In this document: in pieces, positions 32,411 to 45,660 of the stretch
Layout of the letters: each line of letters opens with the position of its first letter
Position numbering within the stretch: position 1 is the stretch's first letter
Source of the DNA: Myotis daubentonii
Lineage: Eukaryota > Chordata > Mammalia > Chiroptera > Vespertilionidae
Length of the DNA: 64,000 nucleotides
Reading direction: 5' to 3'
Assembly: GCF_963259705.1 (NCBI RefSeq)
Contig: NC_081844.1
Span: 22,181,715-22,245,714 of the forward strand
Position numbers and translations under genes: made by a program
Notes under the pieces: generated by a model
Told to the model about the DNA's origin: nothing
Database searches by the model: none
The model's input: only the letters and a program-made list of their open reading frames with translations

Positions 32411-33466
32411 GAGATTAAAAATGGCAGCAGAGTAGGAGGATGCTGCATGGCCATGCTCCCAAGAACAAGCTGGAATTACAACTGAAATACGAGAAGGCTT
32501 CCTGAATAATCAACGAAAAACTCACAGGAGAGAATGCTGATACCCAAGGACCAAAGGTGGAGGCGACATAGAGACTGGTAGGAGGGACAGAGACGTGACC
32601 CACAGAGGGCAACTGAAGTCCCAGAGAGATATCTCAGCTGGTAGGGGGGGAGGGGTGCCACTGAGAATTCTGGAATCTAATCCAAGATCTGGGCTCCCCA
32701 GCAGAGAGGACCAAGCTGAGGAAGGTATCCACATAGCATCAAGCTGTGGAAAGCAGTGGAGTGCTGTCTGCCAGGGAGTGGCAGCTGGGAGTTCAGGCAC
32801 CCTCTTAAAAGGCAAGGCACAGACATTCCATGTGGAACCACCCACCTTGTGTTCTGGCAGAGGGAGGGTGAAGAGGACTGGAGCTGAGAGAACAGAGGCC
32901 AGCACTGGGGGCTCGGGGGATAGAGCTCAGATGGCAGAAACCCCAAGTTTCCTCAGCTCAGTTATTCCCTCACACAGCCACATAGACATCTGCCTTGGCT
33001 GGGTGATAGACATCTGCCTTGCCTTCGGGGAAGACAGTTCAAACACTCTATTGAAAAACACCTTGCCCTGAGACCGCTTAAGAGATTAAAAGAAACAATT
33101 TGAAGGAGTAACAGCTGCTTGCATAGCAAGCCGCCAACCAAGGAACAGCAGCCTCCTGATCACCATACCCTCTGTCGGAGGAAGAGCAGCTGTGTGTGAA
33201 GCTTCCCCACAAGAGCCAGAGGAGCCACCACAGCGGTGAACAGCACCCATCACAGGAGCTGCTGCCAACTGAGGAGCAGCTGATACCACAACCGCCCGAG
33301 GAGCAACTGCAGCCCGAGGAGCCACTGCCACCCAAGGAGCAGCCACTGAAGGACTCAACATCTAGATATGTCGGTGAGATCTAACATGGGTAGACAAAGG
33401 AACCCCCAAAGGAAAGAAAAGGAGCACTTTCCAGAAAAGCAGCTAAGTGAAACCGAGGCATGAAGC

Positions 33467-34270
33467 ATGACAGAAAAAGAATTCAGATTAAGGGTCCTAG
33501 ATTGCATAAACCGGATGGAGGAAAAAATCAACAACTTATGCAAGAAGCAAGAAGAAACAGATGAAAAAATCAATAAATTATGTAAGAACCAAGAAGAAAT
33601 CAAGAGTGATATAGGTGCAATAAAAAACATCATTGAAAGTTTCAACAGTAGACTAGGAGAAGCAGAGGACCAAATTAGAGAATTAGAAGACAGGGAAACA
33701 AAACACACCCAAACTGAACAGCAATTGGAGAAAAAAATTAAAAGACAGAAGGGGAGCCTAAGGGAGCTATGGAACAACATGAAACGAAACAACATACAAA
33801 TAATAAGGGTGCCAGAACAACAGAAAGAGGAACAAGGGTTAGAAAACCTATTTGAAGAAATAATATCAGAAAACTTCCCGGAGGTGGGGAGGAAAAATGT
33901 CACACAAGCCCAGAGTCCCAAACAAGGTGAACCTGAAAAGACCCACACCAAGACACATAATTACCATGGCAAATGTTCAGGACAAAGAGAGAATCTTAAA
34001 GGCTGCAAGAGAGATGGAAGTTACATTCAAGGGATCTCCCATTAGATTATCAAATGATTTCTCAACAGAAAAACATCAGGCCAGAATAGAATGGATGTAA
34101 ATTGACGTGATGCAAAGCAAAGGACTGAATCCAAGAATACTCTATCCAGCAAGGCTATCATTCACAATTGAAGGGGAAATAAGAAGCTTCACAGACAAAA
34201 AAAAAAAAGGCTAAGGGAGTTTATCACCACCAAGCCAGCAATGCAAGAAATGCTAAAGGGACTGCTGTAA
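33467..34270 (+). pseudogene. L1 ORF1, unit B, frameshifted
   Basis: Open for 192 codons from MTEKEFRLRVLDCINRMEEK through the coiled coil and the first part of the RNA-binding domain (NNMKRNNIQIIRVPEQQKEE). Unlike A and C it lacks the early TAG. A frameshift near 33945 moves the sequence RPTPRHIITMANVQDKERIL into another frame (33897-34100), which ends early at EWM. The family stop would be the TAA at 34268. Confidence 0.9.
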
Positions 34271-34319
34271 AAAGAAGAAATAAAAAGCTCTGGAACAAAG
34301 CAGCCACTCAAAAAAAGAA

Positions 34320-37300
34320 ATGGCTACAAACAAGTACCTTTCAATAATAACTTTAAACGTAAACGGACTATATGCTCCAACCAAAAGACATCGAGTAGCT
34401 GAATGGATAAAAGTACATCACCCATACATTTGCTGTCTACAAGAGACGGACCTCAGAAGAAGGGACACAGACAGACTGAAAGTGAAGGGATGGAAAAATA
34501 TCTTTCAGGCAAATGGAAATGAAAAAAAAGCTGGGGTAGCAATACTTATATCGGACAAAATAGACCTCAAAGTGAAGGCCATTACAAGAGATAAGGAAGG
34601 CCACTTAATAATACTAAAGGGATCAATACAACAAGAAGATAAAACCCTGGTGAACATATATGCACCCAATGCAGGAGCACACAAATACATAAAAAATAAC
34701 TCCTGGAAGATATCAAAGGAGAGACCGACAACAATACAATCATACTAGGGGACTTTAATACACCACAGACATCACTGGATAAATCCTCTAGACAATCAGC
34801 AAAGAAACAGCAATCTGAAATGACTTACTAGATCAGTTGGACTTAACTGGCATCTTCAGAACACTTCACCCCAAAGCCACGAAATATACATTATTCTCAA
34901 GTGCTCATGGGACATCTTCAAAAATAGACCAAATATTGGGTCACAAACAAACTCGCCCCAAATTCAAGAAGATTGAAATCATAGCAAGCATTTTCTCAGA
35001 CCACGAAGGCCTAATATTAGAAATAAACTACAATAAAAACAACCCAAAATACTCAAACACTTGGAAGCTGAATAGCATGTCATTGAATATTGATTGGGTT
35101 ACCAATGAGATCAAAGAAGAAATTAAAAACATCCTGGAAACTAATGACAATGAAAACACAACAATCCAAAACCTATGGGATACAATGAAAACAGTCCTGA
35201 GAGGGAAGTTTATAGCTCTACAGGCCTACCTCAAAAAACAAGAAAAAATGATAGTAAATCATCTAACTGTACAAGTCAAAGAATTAGAAATAGAGCAACA
35301 AGAAATGCCCAGAGTGAGCAGAAGGAAGGAGATAATAAAGATTAGAGCAGAAATAAATGACGTAGAGACCAAAAAACAATACAGAAAATCAATGAAACCA
35401 AGAGCTGGTTCTTTGAAAGGTTAAACAAGATTGATTAACCTCTATCCAAGCTCACCAAGAAGCAAAGAGAGAGGACCCAAATAAACAAAATCAGAAATGA
35501 AAGAGGCGAAATAACAACAGACCCCACAGAAATACAAATGATTGCTAAACAATACTATGGACAACTCTACTCCAACAAATTAGACAACCTGGAGGAAATG
35601 GACATATTCCTAGAAAAATACAACATTCCAAAACTCAACCAGGAAGAATCTAAAAATCTCAACCGGCCAATAACTATGGAAGAAATTGAAGCAGTCATCA
35701 AAAGGCTTCCAGCAAACAGAAGCCCAGGACCAGACGGCTTCACAGGGGAGTTTTACCAAACACTCAAGGAAGAACTAACACGTATCCTCCTCAGACTACT
35801 ACAAAAATTTCAAGAGGAAGGAACACTTCCAAGCTCATTGTAGAAAACAGCATCACCATAATACCAAAACCAGGAAAAGACAACACAATGAAAGAGAATT
35901 ACAGGCAATATCCCTCATGAACGTAGATGCCAAAATCCTCAACAAAATCTTAGCAAATCAGATCCAGCAATACATCAGAAAGCTCATACACTATGACCAA
36001 GGGATGCAAGGATGGTACAATATCTGAAAATCAATAAACATGATACATCACATAAACAAATTGAAAGAGAAAAATCACATAATCATATCAATTGATGCAG
36101 AAAGAGCATTTGACAAAATCCATCACCCATTTCTGATAAAAACTCTGAGCAAGTTGGGAATAGAAGGGTCATATCTCAAAATAATAAAAGTCATATATGA
36201 CAAACACTCAGCCAACAACATACTCAATGGACAAAAACTAACACCATTTCCCCTAAGAACAGGAACAAAACAGGGATGCCCACTCTCACCACTCCTATTC
36301 AACATAGTTCTGGAAGTATTAGCCATTGCAATTAGACAAGAAGAAGAAATAAAAGGCATCCAAATTGGAAAAGAAGAAGTAAAACTGTCCTTATTTGCAG
36401 ATGACATGATATTATACATAAAAACCCCTAAAGAGACCATCAAAAAACTACTAGACTTAATAAATGAATTCGGCAATGTAGCAGGATACAAAATTAATGC
36501 CAAGAAATCGAAGGCATTTCTATGTACCAATAGTGAACTTACAGAAAGGGAGACTAAAAAAACAATCCCATTTACCATCGCACCAAAAAAAGTAAGCTAC
36601 CTAGGAATAAACTTAACTAAAGAGGTAAAGGACCTCTACTCAGAAAACTACAGGATATTGAAAAAAGAGATAGAGGAAGACATAAACAGATGGAAGAACA
36701 TACCATGTTCTTGGATTGGTAGAATCAACATCATTAAAATGTCCATACTACCCAAAGCAATCTATAAATTCAACACACTTCCCATTAAAATACCAACAGG
36801 ATATTTCACAGACCTAGAACGAACTCTCCAAAAATTCATCTGGAATAAAGAAAGACCCCAAAGAGCTGCAGCGATCCTGAGAAAGAACAAAGTAGGTGGG
36901 ATCTCAGTACCAGATATCAAGCTGTATTACAAAGCCACTGTTCTCAAAACTGCCTGGTACTGGCACAAGAACAGACATATAGATCAATGGAATAGAATAG
37001 AGAGCCCAGAAATCGGCCAGAACCAATATGCTCAATTAATATTTGACAAAGGACGCAAGAACATGCAATGGAGTCAAGATAGTCTCTTCAACAAATGGTG
37101 TTCGGAAAATTGGGCAGATGCATGCAAAAAAATGAAACTAGACCAGCAACTTACACAACCATACACAAAAATAAACTCTAAATGGATAGAGGACTTAAAT
37201 ATACGATGGGAAACCATAAAAATACTAGAAGAATCCAAAGGCAATAAAATCTCAGACATATGCCCAAGCAATTTCTTCACTGATACATCTCCTTGGGCAT

Positions 37301-38106
37301 TGGAAACTACAGAGAAAATGAAGAAATGGGACTACCTCAAAATAAAAAGCTTCTGCACAGCAAGAGAAACCATCAACAAAACAACAAGAAAGCCCACTGC
37401 ATGGGAGAACATATTTGCCAATTTTATCACCAGTAAGGGTTTAATCTCCAACATTTATAGGGAACTCATACAACTCAACAAAAGGAAGATAAAGAATCCA
37501 ATCAAAAAATGGGCAAAGGACCTAAATAGACACCTTTCAAAAGAGGACATTCAGAAAGCCAAGAGACATATGAAAACATGCTCAAAGTCGCTAATCATCT
37601 GAGAGATGCAAATCAAAACAACAATGAGGTACCAACTCACACCTGTCAGAATGGCTATCATCAATAAATCAACATACAACAAGTGCTGTAGAGGATGTGG
37701 AGAAAAAAAAACACTCGTGCACTGCTGGTTGGAATGCAGACTAGTGCAGCCACTATGGAAGACACTACGCAGTTTCCTCAAAAAACTAAAAATGGAACTT
37801 CCATTTGACCCTGTGATCCCACTTCTAGGAATATATCCCCAGAAACCAGAAACACCAGTCAGAAAGAATATATGCACCCCTATGTTCATAGCAGCACAAG
37901 TCACCATAGCTAAGATCTGGAAACAGCCTAAGTGCCCATCAGTAGATGAATGGATTAGAAAACTGTGGTACATATACATGATGGAATACCATGCTGCTGT
38001 AAAAAAGAAGGAACTCTTACCATTTGCAACAGCATGGATGGAACTGGAGAGCATTATGCTAAGTGAAATAAGCCAGTCAATGAAAGAAAAATACCACATG
38101 ATCTAA
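34320..38106 (+). pseudogene. L1 ORF2, unit B, longest surviving copy
   Basis: Endonuclease part from 34320 (MATNKYLSIITLNVNGLYAP, QETDL, YAPN), then frame changes near 34740 and 35420. The reverse transcriptase N-terminal part is at 35538-35843. From 36040 to 38106 one frame holds over 680 codons with a single TGA (37603-37605): [45 protein letters not shown] (catalytic FADD), thumb and C-terminal regions, and the Cys-rich [18 protein letters not shown]. Family function is target-primed reverse transcription; this copy is not intact. Confidence 0.94.
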
Positions 38107-38402
38107 CTCATTTACGGATAATAAAGACCATTATAAACTTTTGAACAAAATTAGATACAGACGCAGAGCTGCCTCAAACAGACTGTTAAATTGCAGTGGG
38201 AAGACTGGGGAGGATTGGGGGGCAGAAGGGGGTGGTAAGAGATCAACTGAAGGACTTGTATGCATTCATATAAACATAACCAATGGACATAAGACCCTGG
38301 GGGTAGGGGAGGCCAGGGGATTGTCAAGGGCGGGAGGGAAAAGGATACATATGTAATACTCTTTGTAATACTTTAAGCAATAAAAAAATAAAATGAAATA
38401 AA

Positions 38403-39470
38403 AGGGAAAGGGAACTGACTAGACACTTCTCCAAAGAGGACATACCCCATTAGATTTAGCCAATAAACATATGAAATAATGCTCAGTATCACTAACCATT
38501 AGAGAGATGCAAATGAAAACTACAAGGGGATATCACCGCACACATGCCAAAATGGTTATCATCAATAATTCAACAAACAATATGTGCTGATGAGGCTGTG
38601 GAGCAAAGGGAACCTTCATGCACTGTAGGTGGGAATGCAGATGGGCGTGGGGGGTGCGGTCACTGTAGAAAACAGTATGGAGTTTCCTCAAAATATAGAA
38701 AATAGAACTGCCTTTAGACCCTGTGGTTTCAGTTCAAGCATTATATCCTAAGAAACCTGAAACACTAATTCAAATGAATGTATGAACCCTTATGTTCATT
38801 GCATTGTTATTTACAGTAGGCAAGATATGGAAACAGCCCAAGTGCCCACCAGTAGGTGAATGGATGAAAGAGCTGTGGTATAAAAAATAAAAAATAAATA
38901 AAATAAGAGCTGTGGTATGTTTATACAATGGATTCCTAGTTAGTTGTAAAAAATACAAAAGGGGGGGTGGGATTGGGGGTAGGGTAGGGGTGGGGGAGTC
39001 TTATCGTTGGTGACAGCATGATGGACCTGGAAATTTGTATGCTAAGTGAAATAAAACAAAGAAAGACAACTACCATATGCTCTCACTTATATGTAAAATC
39101 TAATGAACAAAAAAAACTGAAGGACAAAATTGAAACAGAGGCACGAATACATGGAATGACTGGCAGCTGTCAGAGGGGTGGAGGAAGGGAGTACTAGATG
39201 AAAGACGGTGAAGGGATCTGTTTTTGTTCATCAGTTTATGTGGTTCATTATAGTCCATAAATGAGTGAGATCTCAGAGGGAAGGTTGGGTAGGGTGGGGG
39301 TAAGGGGAGAGATCAACCAAAGGACTTGTATGCATGCATATAAGCCTAACCAATGGACACAAACACCAGGAGGGTGAGGGCATGAGTGGGGGTGTGCGGG
39401 GGGAGGGGGGTAATGGGTCGGTAAGGACACATATGTAATACCTTAATAAAGAAAAAAAATTTTTTAAAGA
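38403..39470 (+). mobile_element. Older L1, right part, unit B
   Basis: Equivalent to 20687-21745, with GACTAGACACTTCTCCAAAG at the rejoin point and a tail near 39470. Confidence 0.85.
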
Positions 39471-40345
39471 ATGGAAAAAAGAGAAGAAGGTGAAGGGATT
39501 ATGCAAAATATGTAGAAACAGACAACAGTGTGGTGACAGCCAGAGGGAAAGGTGGATGTGGTGGAGGTGGGTAAAGGGGAAGAAAATGGGGACAGGAAGA
39601 GACTTTTGGGGATGATGGGTGCACAGATGCAGTGAATACATCATGTCTTATTGAGTTCTACACTTGAAACCTGTACCCCAATAAACTCAATTAAAAATCT
39701 GTTTGTATTTTGACTATTATAAATAATACTGAAATGATAATAGGAGTGCACATATCTTTTCAAATTAGCATTTTTGTTTTCTTCAGATAAATACCCAAGA
39801 GCGGAATTGCTGGGTGTCCATCAATAGATGAATGGATAGTGAGTGTGAGATACACTAATAAACACACACACACACATTAGATTATTACTCAGCAATAAAA
39901 AACATTGACATCTTGCCATTTGCAACAATATGGATGGGCCTAGAGGGTATTATGCTAAGTGAAATAAGTCAGGCAGAGTCACAAAAATACTATAGAATTT
40001 CAGTGACATGTAGACTAGAAAGAAACATAGAAAAAACATATGAACAGCCAAAGCAAAATGATATCAAAGTCATAGATACACAGAACAAACAGGTGGTTGT
40101 CAGATTGGAGGGGAGGAGGGAAAGGATGGAAAAGGTAAATGGGAATAAGAAGTACAAACTTGCAGTTGTAAAATAAATAAGCCATGGATATATACTGTAT
40201 AGAATGGGGAATATGGTCAATAATATCTTAAGAAATTTGCATGGTGACAGATGGTTACTAGACGTATTGTGGTGACCACATTGTAAGGTACATAAATGTC
40301 CAATTACTATGTTGTACACCTTAAGTTAATAAATAGTGTATGCTG
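39471..40345. mobile_element. Old L1 3' remnants including the 5'-inverted copy, unit B
   Basis: 39471-39700 equals 21746-21985. 39701 to about 39815 is antisense and 39816-40345 sense L1, the same inversion as in unit A. The CA tract at about 39852-39876 is short. Confidence 0.7.
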
Positions 40346-40429
40346 ACTGTAGTGTGATAAAGAAAAAGAAATAAATAAAATAATAGTTGTAATTGTATAA
40401 AAATCTGTTTAATAAACAGAGGGTGAGAG

Positions 40430-42682
40430 AGAAAGGAATGAAATGAAATGAGGAGTGTAAAATGAACTCAAAAGATCACGTGTAAGGAAGAAAAATCTTC
40501 CTTGGTTCTCGCAGCATTTGAACCCTAAACATATCCATCGGATGCCCAGCAAAATAATAAGAGAACAAAAAGAAACTTGTCTAAAAGACAAAAGAGGTGA
40601 TATCTTTATGGTGTCACTTTACATATTGTACACCCAAAGCAAAGGAATAAACCAACACTTCACAGAAGAAAATATAATGTGGAACATTTTAAATATCAAG
40701 CAGTAGAACACTTGCATTTTCTGTACCTGTTTCATAAATATATAACCACTTCGTTTTTATACAATATGATAGAGGATGAGGTTAGCCCTTCCTTCTTTTT
40801 TTGACGTGGCATCATTTCTATTATTTCTTGGGCTTTGGGTTTTCATCTCTTTTGTGACAAACCCAGTGGGCACCCTCTGGCCCTGGTTCAGGTCTACATC
40901 CAACAAGTAAGACCTCCCAGACCATGCTTTATACATCTGCCCACAAAATGACAATTTTTACACTGAATAGCTTTCTTCAAATGATTCTTCCTGAGAACGT
41001 TACGTTAAGCACACATTTATTTCATTATTCTCTCTCCTCACTGCTATGCTGCATGATTCAAAAGAGCAGGATGTCACCTGCTTTGCTCACATTTGGAATT
41101 TTCACAGAGGTATGTGCATAGATACACACTCACATAGAAACAAAACTAAGAATGTGAACAGTCACAACATGGAAAAATGAAGGTGTAATAAACCAGTTTA
41201 AAAATAGTAGTGTCAAAACAACCAAAATAAACATAATTGAATGAAGAATCAAATATTAATTGAAACAATCCATAAAATAGCAATAATTCAATGATATCAA
41301 CATCAGTTAATAATTAAATTGTAAAGTCATATCTAAAAGAATATAATACATAATGTTCCTAGATTGTTCTGTCACATGGGGGATGCTCAGTTATTATTCA
41401 TTCAATGATTCTGGAATCAGGTTCCAATGTATATGAACACTTACCATATAGCAAGTTTGTCTTTCTAATGAATATTAGGTATTCCTCTGAGCCTTATTAA
41501 ATAACTTTTCTCATGTGAATACTCAGCATTAGAGAAGAAACTGCAATGTATGACTCAAGAACTGCTTTTGCAAGGTACCATCTCCCTGCACTGGTCAGGG
41601 TATTTTCAATAAATACAAAATATGCTCAAACACGCCCCATCTTAGAAATTTAATATAGACACTCTCACTTCACTGCACTGTGCTCCACACCTAATACTCG
41701 ATTCCCTGCTCCCCAAAGAGCAAAACTCCTCAGATATGTCTTCTTTATGCATTTCATTCATTTTACAGTGTATACCCACACCCATCGCTTAATTGTCAAC
41801 TATGGTCTTTGTAGTGTAGATCAAACAAACACATCTTAAGGTGCTAAGTAAATTAATTACACATTAGTGACTGAACCAAGAATATAGACACAATACTTGC
41901 TTGTCTCTGGGCTAGGCTGATTAGATTCACAGTGACCCAGGTAAAAGTTCTCAGGATCCATTCTCTCTGACCCTTTCCTGATGTACCTGCTGGGCTCTCA
42001 GACTCACCTGGATGGATCTCTGAGAGGATGGTCTCCATGTGGAACTCCTCCCTGGATAGTTGATGATGGAGACTGAAGCTCTGTCCCCACACAAGACAGC
42101 AGGAAGGAGGGAAGCATCAGTCCCTGATTCACCTCAGGAATCAAAAACAACAACCGTGTCCTGTTCATCAACATTGTACAAGCTGAGGGACTCCACAGGA
42201 GAGATATTTACAGCTCCCTCTATCCCTGCTCATCAGGCACATTTCTCTTGGGTTATTCCAGCATCTAAGCATGTGATTTCCCTGTGGGCCTCTGGAATAA
42301 ACAGAAAGGAAATTTTTCCTAATGATTCTCTGATCCCAAGAGACCAGGTTAGAAGCCACATAAGTTTAGTTTTTATATCTCCTTCTCCCTAATCTTTCTG
42401 CTTTCCAGAGGTCTGACCTCCTACCACCTTATCACAACCCTGAGTTAACATTTTCCCCAAAGTCTGAGGCCAAGAAGCCCATCACTAGCAGGTCCGTGTG
42501 ATCCTCAAGCACTAACTTGTGGTGGGGACACAGCCCTGATGGCTCTAAAAAGTTGCTATCCTCCTCTCTAATAGGGGAGAGCTGTGTTCCTCTGGATTCC
42601 TGACACAGCTGTCAAAATGATTAGGGATTTTGTACTTATTTCACAAGGTAAGAGCTGTCATTAAGTCCCTCATTATAAAATA
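40430..42682. other. Low-copy non-coding DNA, unit B
   Basis: Counterpart of 22743-24994. Contains the candidate promoter motifs (42320-42343) and splice donor (42007-42002). No gene recognised. Confidence 0.5.
42002..42343 (-). promoter_or_regulatory. Candidate OR B promoter motifs and 5' exon donor
   Basis: TAATGA at 42320-42325 and TCCCAAGAGA at 42334-42343, with GTGAGT donor on the minus strand at 42007-42002. All are unchanged from unit A. Inference from OR gene architecture. Confidence 0.22.
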
Positions 42683-42848
42683 CTAGAGGCCCAATGTGCG
42701 AAATTCCTGCAAGGGGCTCAGCCCTCCCAGCCCTGGATGCCTCCCAGCCTCAGCGGGCCCTTGCACCCCTGGCTTCATCCAGAAGGTTGTCTGGAAGGTC
42801 GTTCAGCTCTTTGGTCTAATTAGCATATTAGCTCTTTATTACATAGGA
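42683..42848 (-). mobile_element. Non-autonomous Helitron, unit B
   Basis: 166 bp, minus strand, TCCTATGTAATAAAGAGC start after A and GGCCTCTAG end before T. Confidence 0.9.
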
Positions 42849-42892
42849 TATGTTAATTACGATGTACACTTAGATATTCCTTTTTTTAAAAT

Positions 42893-43122
42893 AGCCACAT
42901 TCTTTTTTAAATATATTTTTATTGATTTCAGAGAGGAAGCGAGAGGGAGAGAGAGAGAGAAACATCAATGAAGAGAGAGAATCATTGATCCATTGCCTCC
43001 TGCATGCCCCCTACTGGGGACCAAGCCAGCACCTCGGGCATGTGCCCTTGACCAGAATCGAATCCGGGACTTTTCAGTCTGCAGGCTGATGCTCTATCCA
43101 CTGAGCCAAACCAGCTAGGGCT
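42893..43122 (-). mobile_element. Ves SINE, unit B
   Basis: Counterpart of 25205-25432, with the TACACTT target duplication on both sides. Confidence 0.92.
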
Positions 43123-43174
43123 ACACTTAAGTATTCTGATGCCATGTAACCTGAGCGTGGCATCTTATAAGCAT

Positions 43175-43565
43175 CATCGGATTTAATTTTTTGAAAAGTT
43201 CATTCTATAAGATCTATTGTGAAGTCTATTCCCCTTTACAGAAAGGGGGTTAACGGGGTTTAGTCATCTGCTCAAAGTTACAAGCTGAAGAAGGGATGGG
43301 TCCTGATTGGAATCTGTCATGTTGCTTTCAGTTTTCAAATTCTGGGCCAATGATTCCCAACCTGAAATGATTTTGCCCCAGGGGATACTTGGCATTTCTG
43401 GAGGGAGGTTGCTGAACCTAGTCTAGCCCAGCACTTCCTCAGCTTCAGTGTGCATCTGAGTCACCTAGGATTCTAGTTCTTCTGATATAATGACCCATCT
43501 CCCAGGAGGTGGTGATACTGCAGCTCCTGAACTGAGGACCATTTTTGACCACGTAGCTTTGTGTC
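43175..43565. mobile_element. MIR and hAT-Charlie relics, unit B
   Basis: MIR-like core at about 43180-43320; MER20-like at 43350-43425 and MER5-like at 43435-43560. Same content as 25480-25865. Confidence 0.55.
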
Positions 43566-43905
43566 AGAGTCACTAAACCAAAATTTTATTTGTATGTTAT
43601 TTGAATAAGTAGTGTATCCGCTTATTCCAGAGGTTGTGATATCTTCTGGGTTTAGTTCTTTTATATAAAGGCCATTGAACAACGTCAAATAATAAGCTCC
43701 TGATTTCATTGCTTATAATTACATAATAAAGAAATTAAAACTTTTGTGTACTTTGTTGGAATTATACATACACAGACCCATGCAGTATGCATTCTTAAAT
43801 TTTGTATGGCTCTTTTAATTTAGCAAATTTGTATTTAAATATGTTCACTTTATTGTATGCCTTTATATTTTAATAAACCACAATTTTTAAAAACCTTATG
43901 TCTTG

Positions 43906-44124
43906 CCCTAACCGGTTTGGCTCAGTGAATAGAGCGTGGGTCTGCAGCCTGAAGGGTACCAGGTTCAATTCTGGTCAGGGGCATGTACCTTTGCTGTGGG
44001 CACATCCCCAGTAAGGGGTGTGCAAGAGGCAGCTGATCGATATTTCTCACTCATTGATATTTCTATCTCACTATCCCTCTCCCTTCCTCTCTGTAAAAAA
44101 ATCAATAAAATATATTTTTAAGAA
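43906..44124 (+). mobile_element. Ves SINE, unit B
   Basis: Counterpart of 26217-26438, sharing its derived bases (GGCTCAGTGAATAGAGCG). Confidence 0.92.
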
Positions 44125-45372
44125 ACCTTAAATCTCAAGGTACGATCTAGAGCCCAGTAGCTGAGTCACATTTTATCTACGGTTGAAGATACATCTTCAA
44201 ACTGGTTAGAAAACCGAGAACAGAGTGTCCTCTATGGGTACAAAAATAGTACAATTAAATATAGGCAGTTTATATAAACTCATTTTATTCTAAACTACAA
44301 GATTAACATACATATATAAATAAACTGACATAAATTGGTTCAAGATAGGGGTCTGGCAGAGCCTCATGCAACGTCAAGGATGAGCTATAGAAATACAGTA
44401 TAGAAACACTCAGCCGATGCAGGCTCAGGAGTATCTGAGCAGAGATCAGAACAACTCCCATCATATAATCTCATTAAATAAGAAAGGCATAATAATAAAC
44501 CATTTGGTTTAGGATGCTTGTCATGTAGCAATAGCTAACTGATACAATAATCCAAGCAAATAGCACTGAGGGCAAATGTAATAATACGGTTCTTTTGATT
44601 TGGGGCATATGCCTGGTATTTGGAGATAGCATTCACGATTTTAATCTTACTCAAGTTTATTGCAGGTAACTGTACAAACAGGTGACTATAGTGAGGTTTT
44701 GTTCCAGGGAAATTGAACAGGCTGAAAGGACATTCATGTCAGTGCAGAAAAATTGGTGACCCTGAATCAAATGCTGAGCAGGAATTCAAGCTCTCTAGTA
44801 AGACATCCTCTTTTTCATGAGTAAAAGAAATTCCTTAGCATGAGGAAGACATACAATAGATTATCAGTTTTTTAAATATTTTTAGGATTATTCAATCGAT
44901 AAAATAAGAACAAATTACGTACAATGATGTATGTCATTGGAGAACAACTTATTCTTTTTTAAGTTAAATTTGTTAGGATGAAATTGATTAATAAGATCAA
45001 ATAGGTTCTGAGTGTGTATTTCTTAGACACATAATCTGTATATTGCATTGGGTGCCCAACACCCACAGTCAAATAATTTTCTGTCACCAAGTATTTGGTG
45101 CCTTTGATCCATCATTACTCGCCTACGCCCTTCCCTCTGGAAACCACCATACTGTTGTTTGTGTCTAAAGAAATCTCTGTTGCCCATTAAATAAATTGGA
45201 ATTTCTAAGTATTTCTGAGTAAGGTTGGAAAAACTGTAAAGGTAAGAATAAAGACACAGGGGAAAACTTTATAACAGAGCAGAAAGCTTAATAAAGTGGT
45301 TACTTAAATTATATAGAGAAGATGCAACAAACAAATGGAAATTCCAGGACTTAAATAAAAAAGCAAGTTCTT

Positions 45373-45590
45373 GCCGAAACCGGTTTGGCTCAGTGGATAG
45401 AGCGTCAGCCTGTGGACTGAAAGGTCCCAGGTTCGACTCCGGTCAAGGGCATGTACCTGGGTTGCGGGCATATCCCCAGTAGGAGATGTGCAGGAGGCAG
45501 CTGATCGATGTTTCTCTCTCATCGATGTTTCTAACTCTCTATCTCCCTCCCTTCCTCTCTGTAAAAAATCAATAAAATATATTTTAAAAA
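45373..45590 (+). mobile_element. Ves SINE private to unit C, downstream of OR C
   Basis: Head ACCGGTTTGGCTCAGTGGAT, box B GGTTCGACTCCGGTC, tail TCAATAAAATATATTTTAAA. AAAAAGCAAGTTCT occurs just before and just after it; in A (10612) and B (27674) that site is empty. Clean insertion after the triplication began, about 70 bases beyond the OR C stop. Confidence 0.96.
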
Positions 45591-45660
45591 AAGCAAGTTC
45601 TACAATGACATGATGATTAAAGAAGAGAAATGTCAGGCTCCAAGATTTTGATCCCTGCAA

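Larger units (their letters stand above)
32411..38402 (+). mobile_element. Full-length-size L1, unit B
   Basis: About 6.0 kb from 5' UTR to A-rich tail, with the internal 610-bp segment that unit A lost. Flanked by AAAAGAGAAAGGG and AAAAGGGAAAGGG. The best preserved of the three, but with several frameshifts and stops. Confidence 0.93.
27198..44883. repeat. Tandem segmental duplication, unit B
   Basis: Second direct copy, about 17.7 kb. It has the longest surviving L1 ORF2 frame, the largest GAA tract and the shortest CA tract. It carries no private SINE. Confidence 0.93.

Noticed and set aside
36040..38106. Functional reverse transcriptase gene
   Set aside because: It is the C-terminal two thirds of a dead L1 ORF2 with an in-frame TGA at 37603 and upstream frameshifts.
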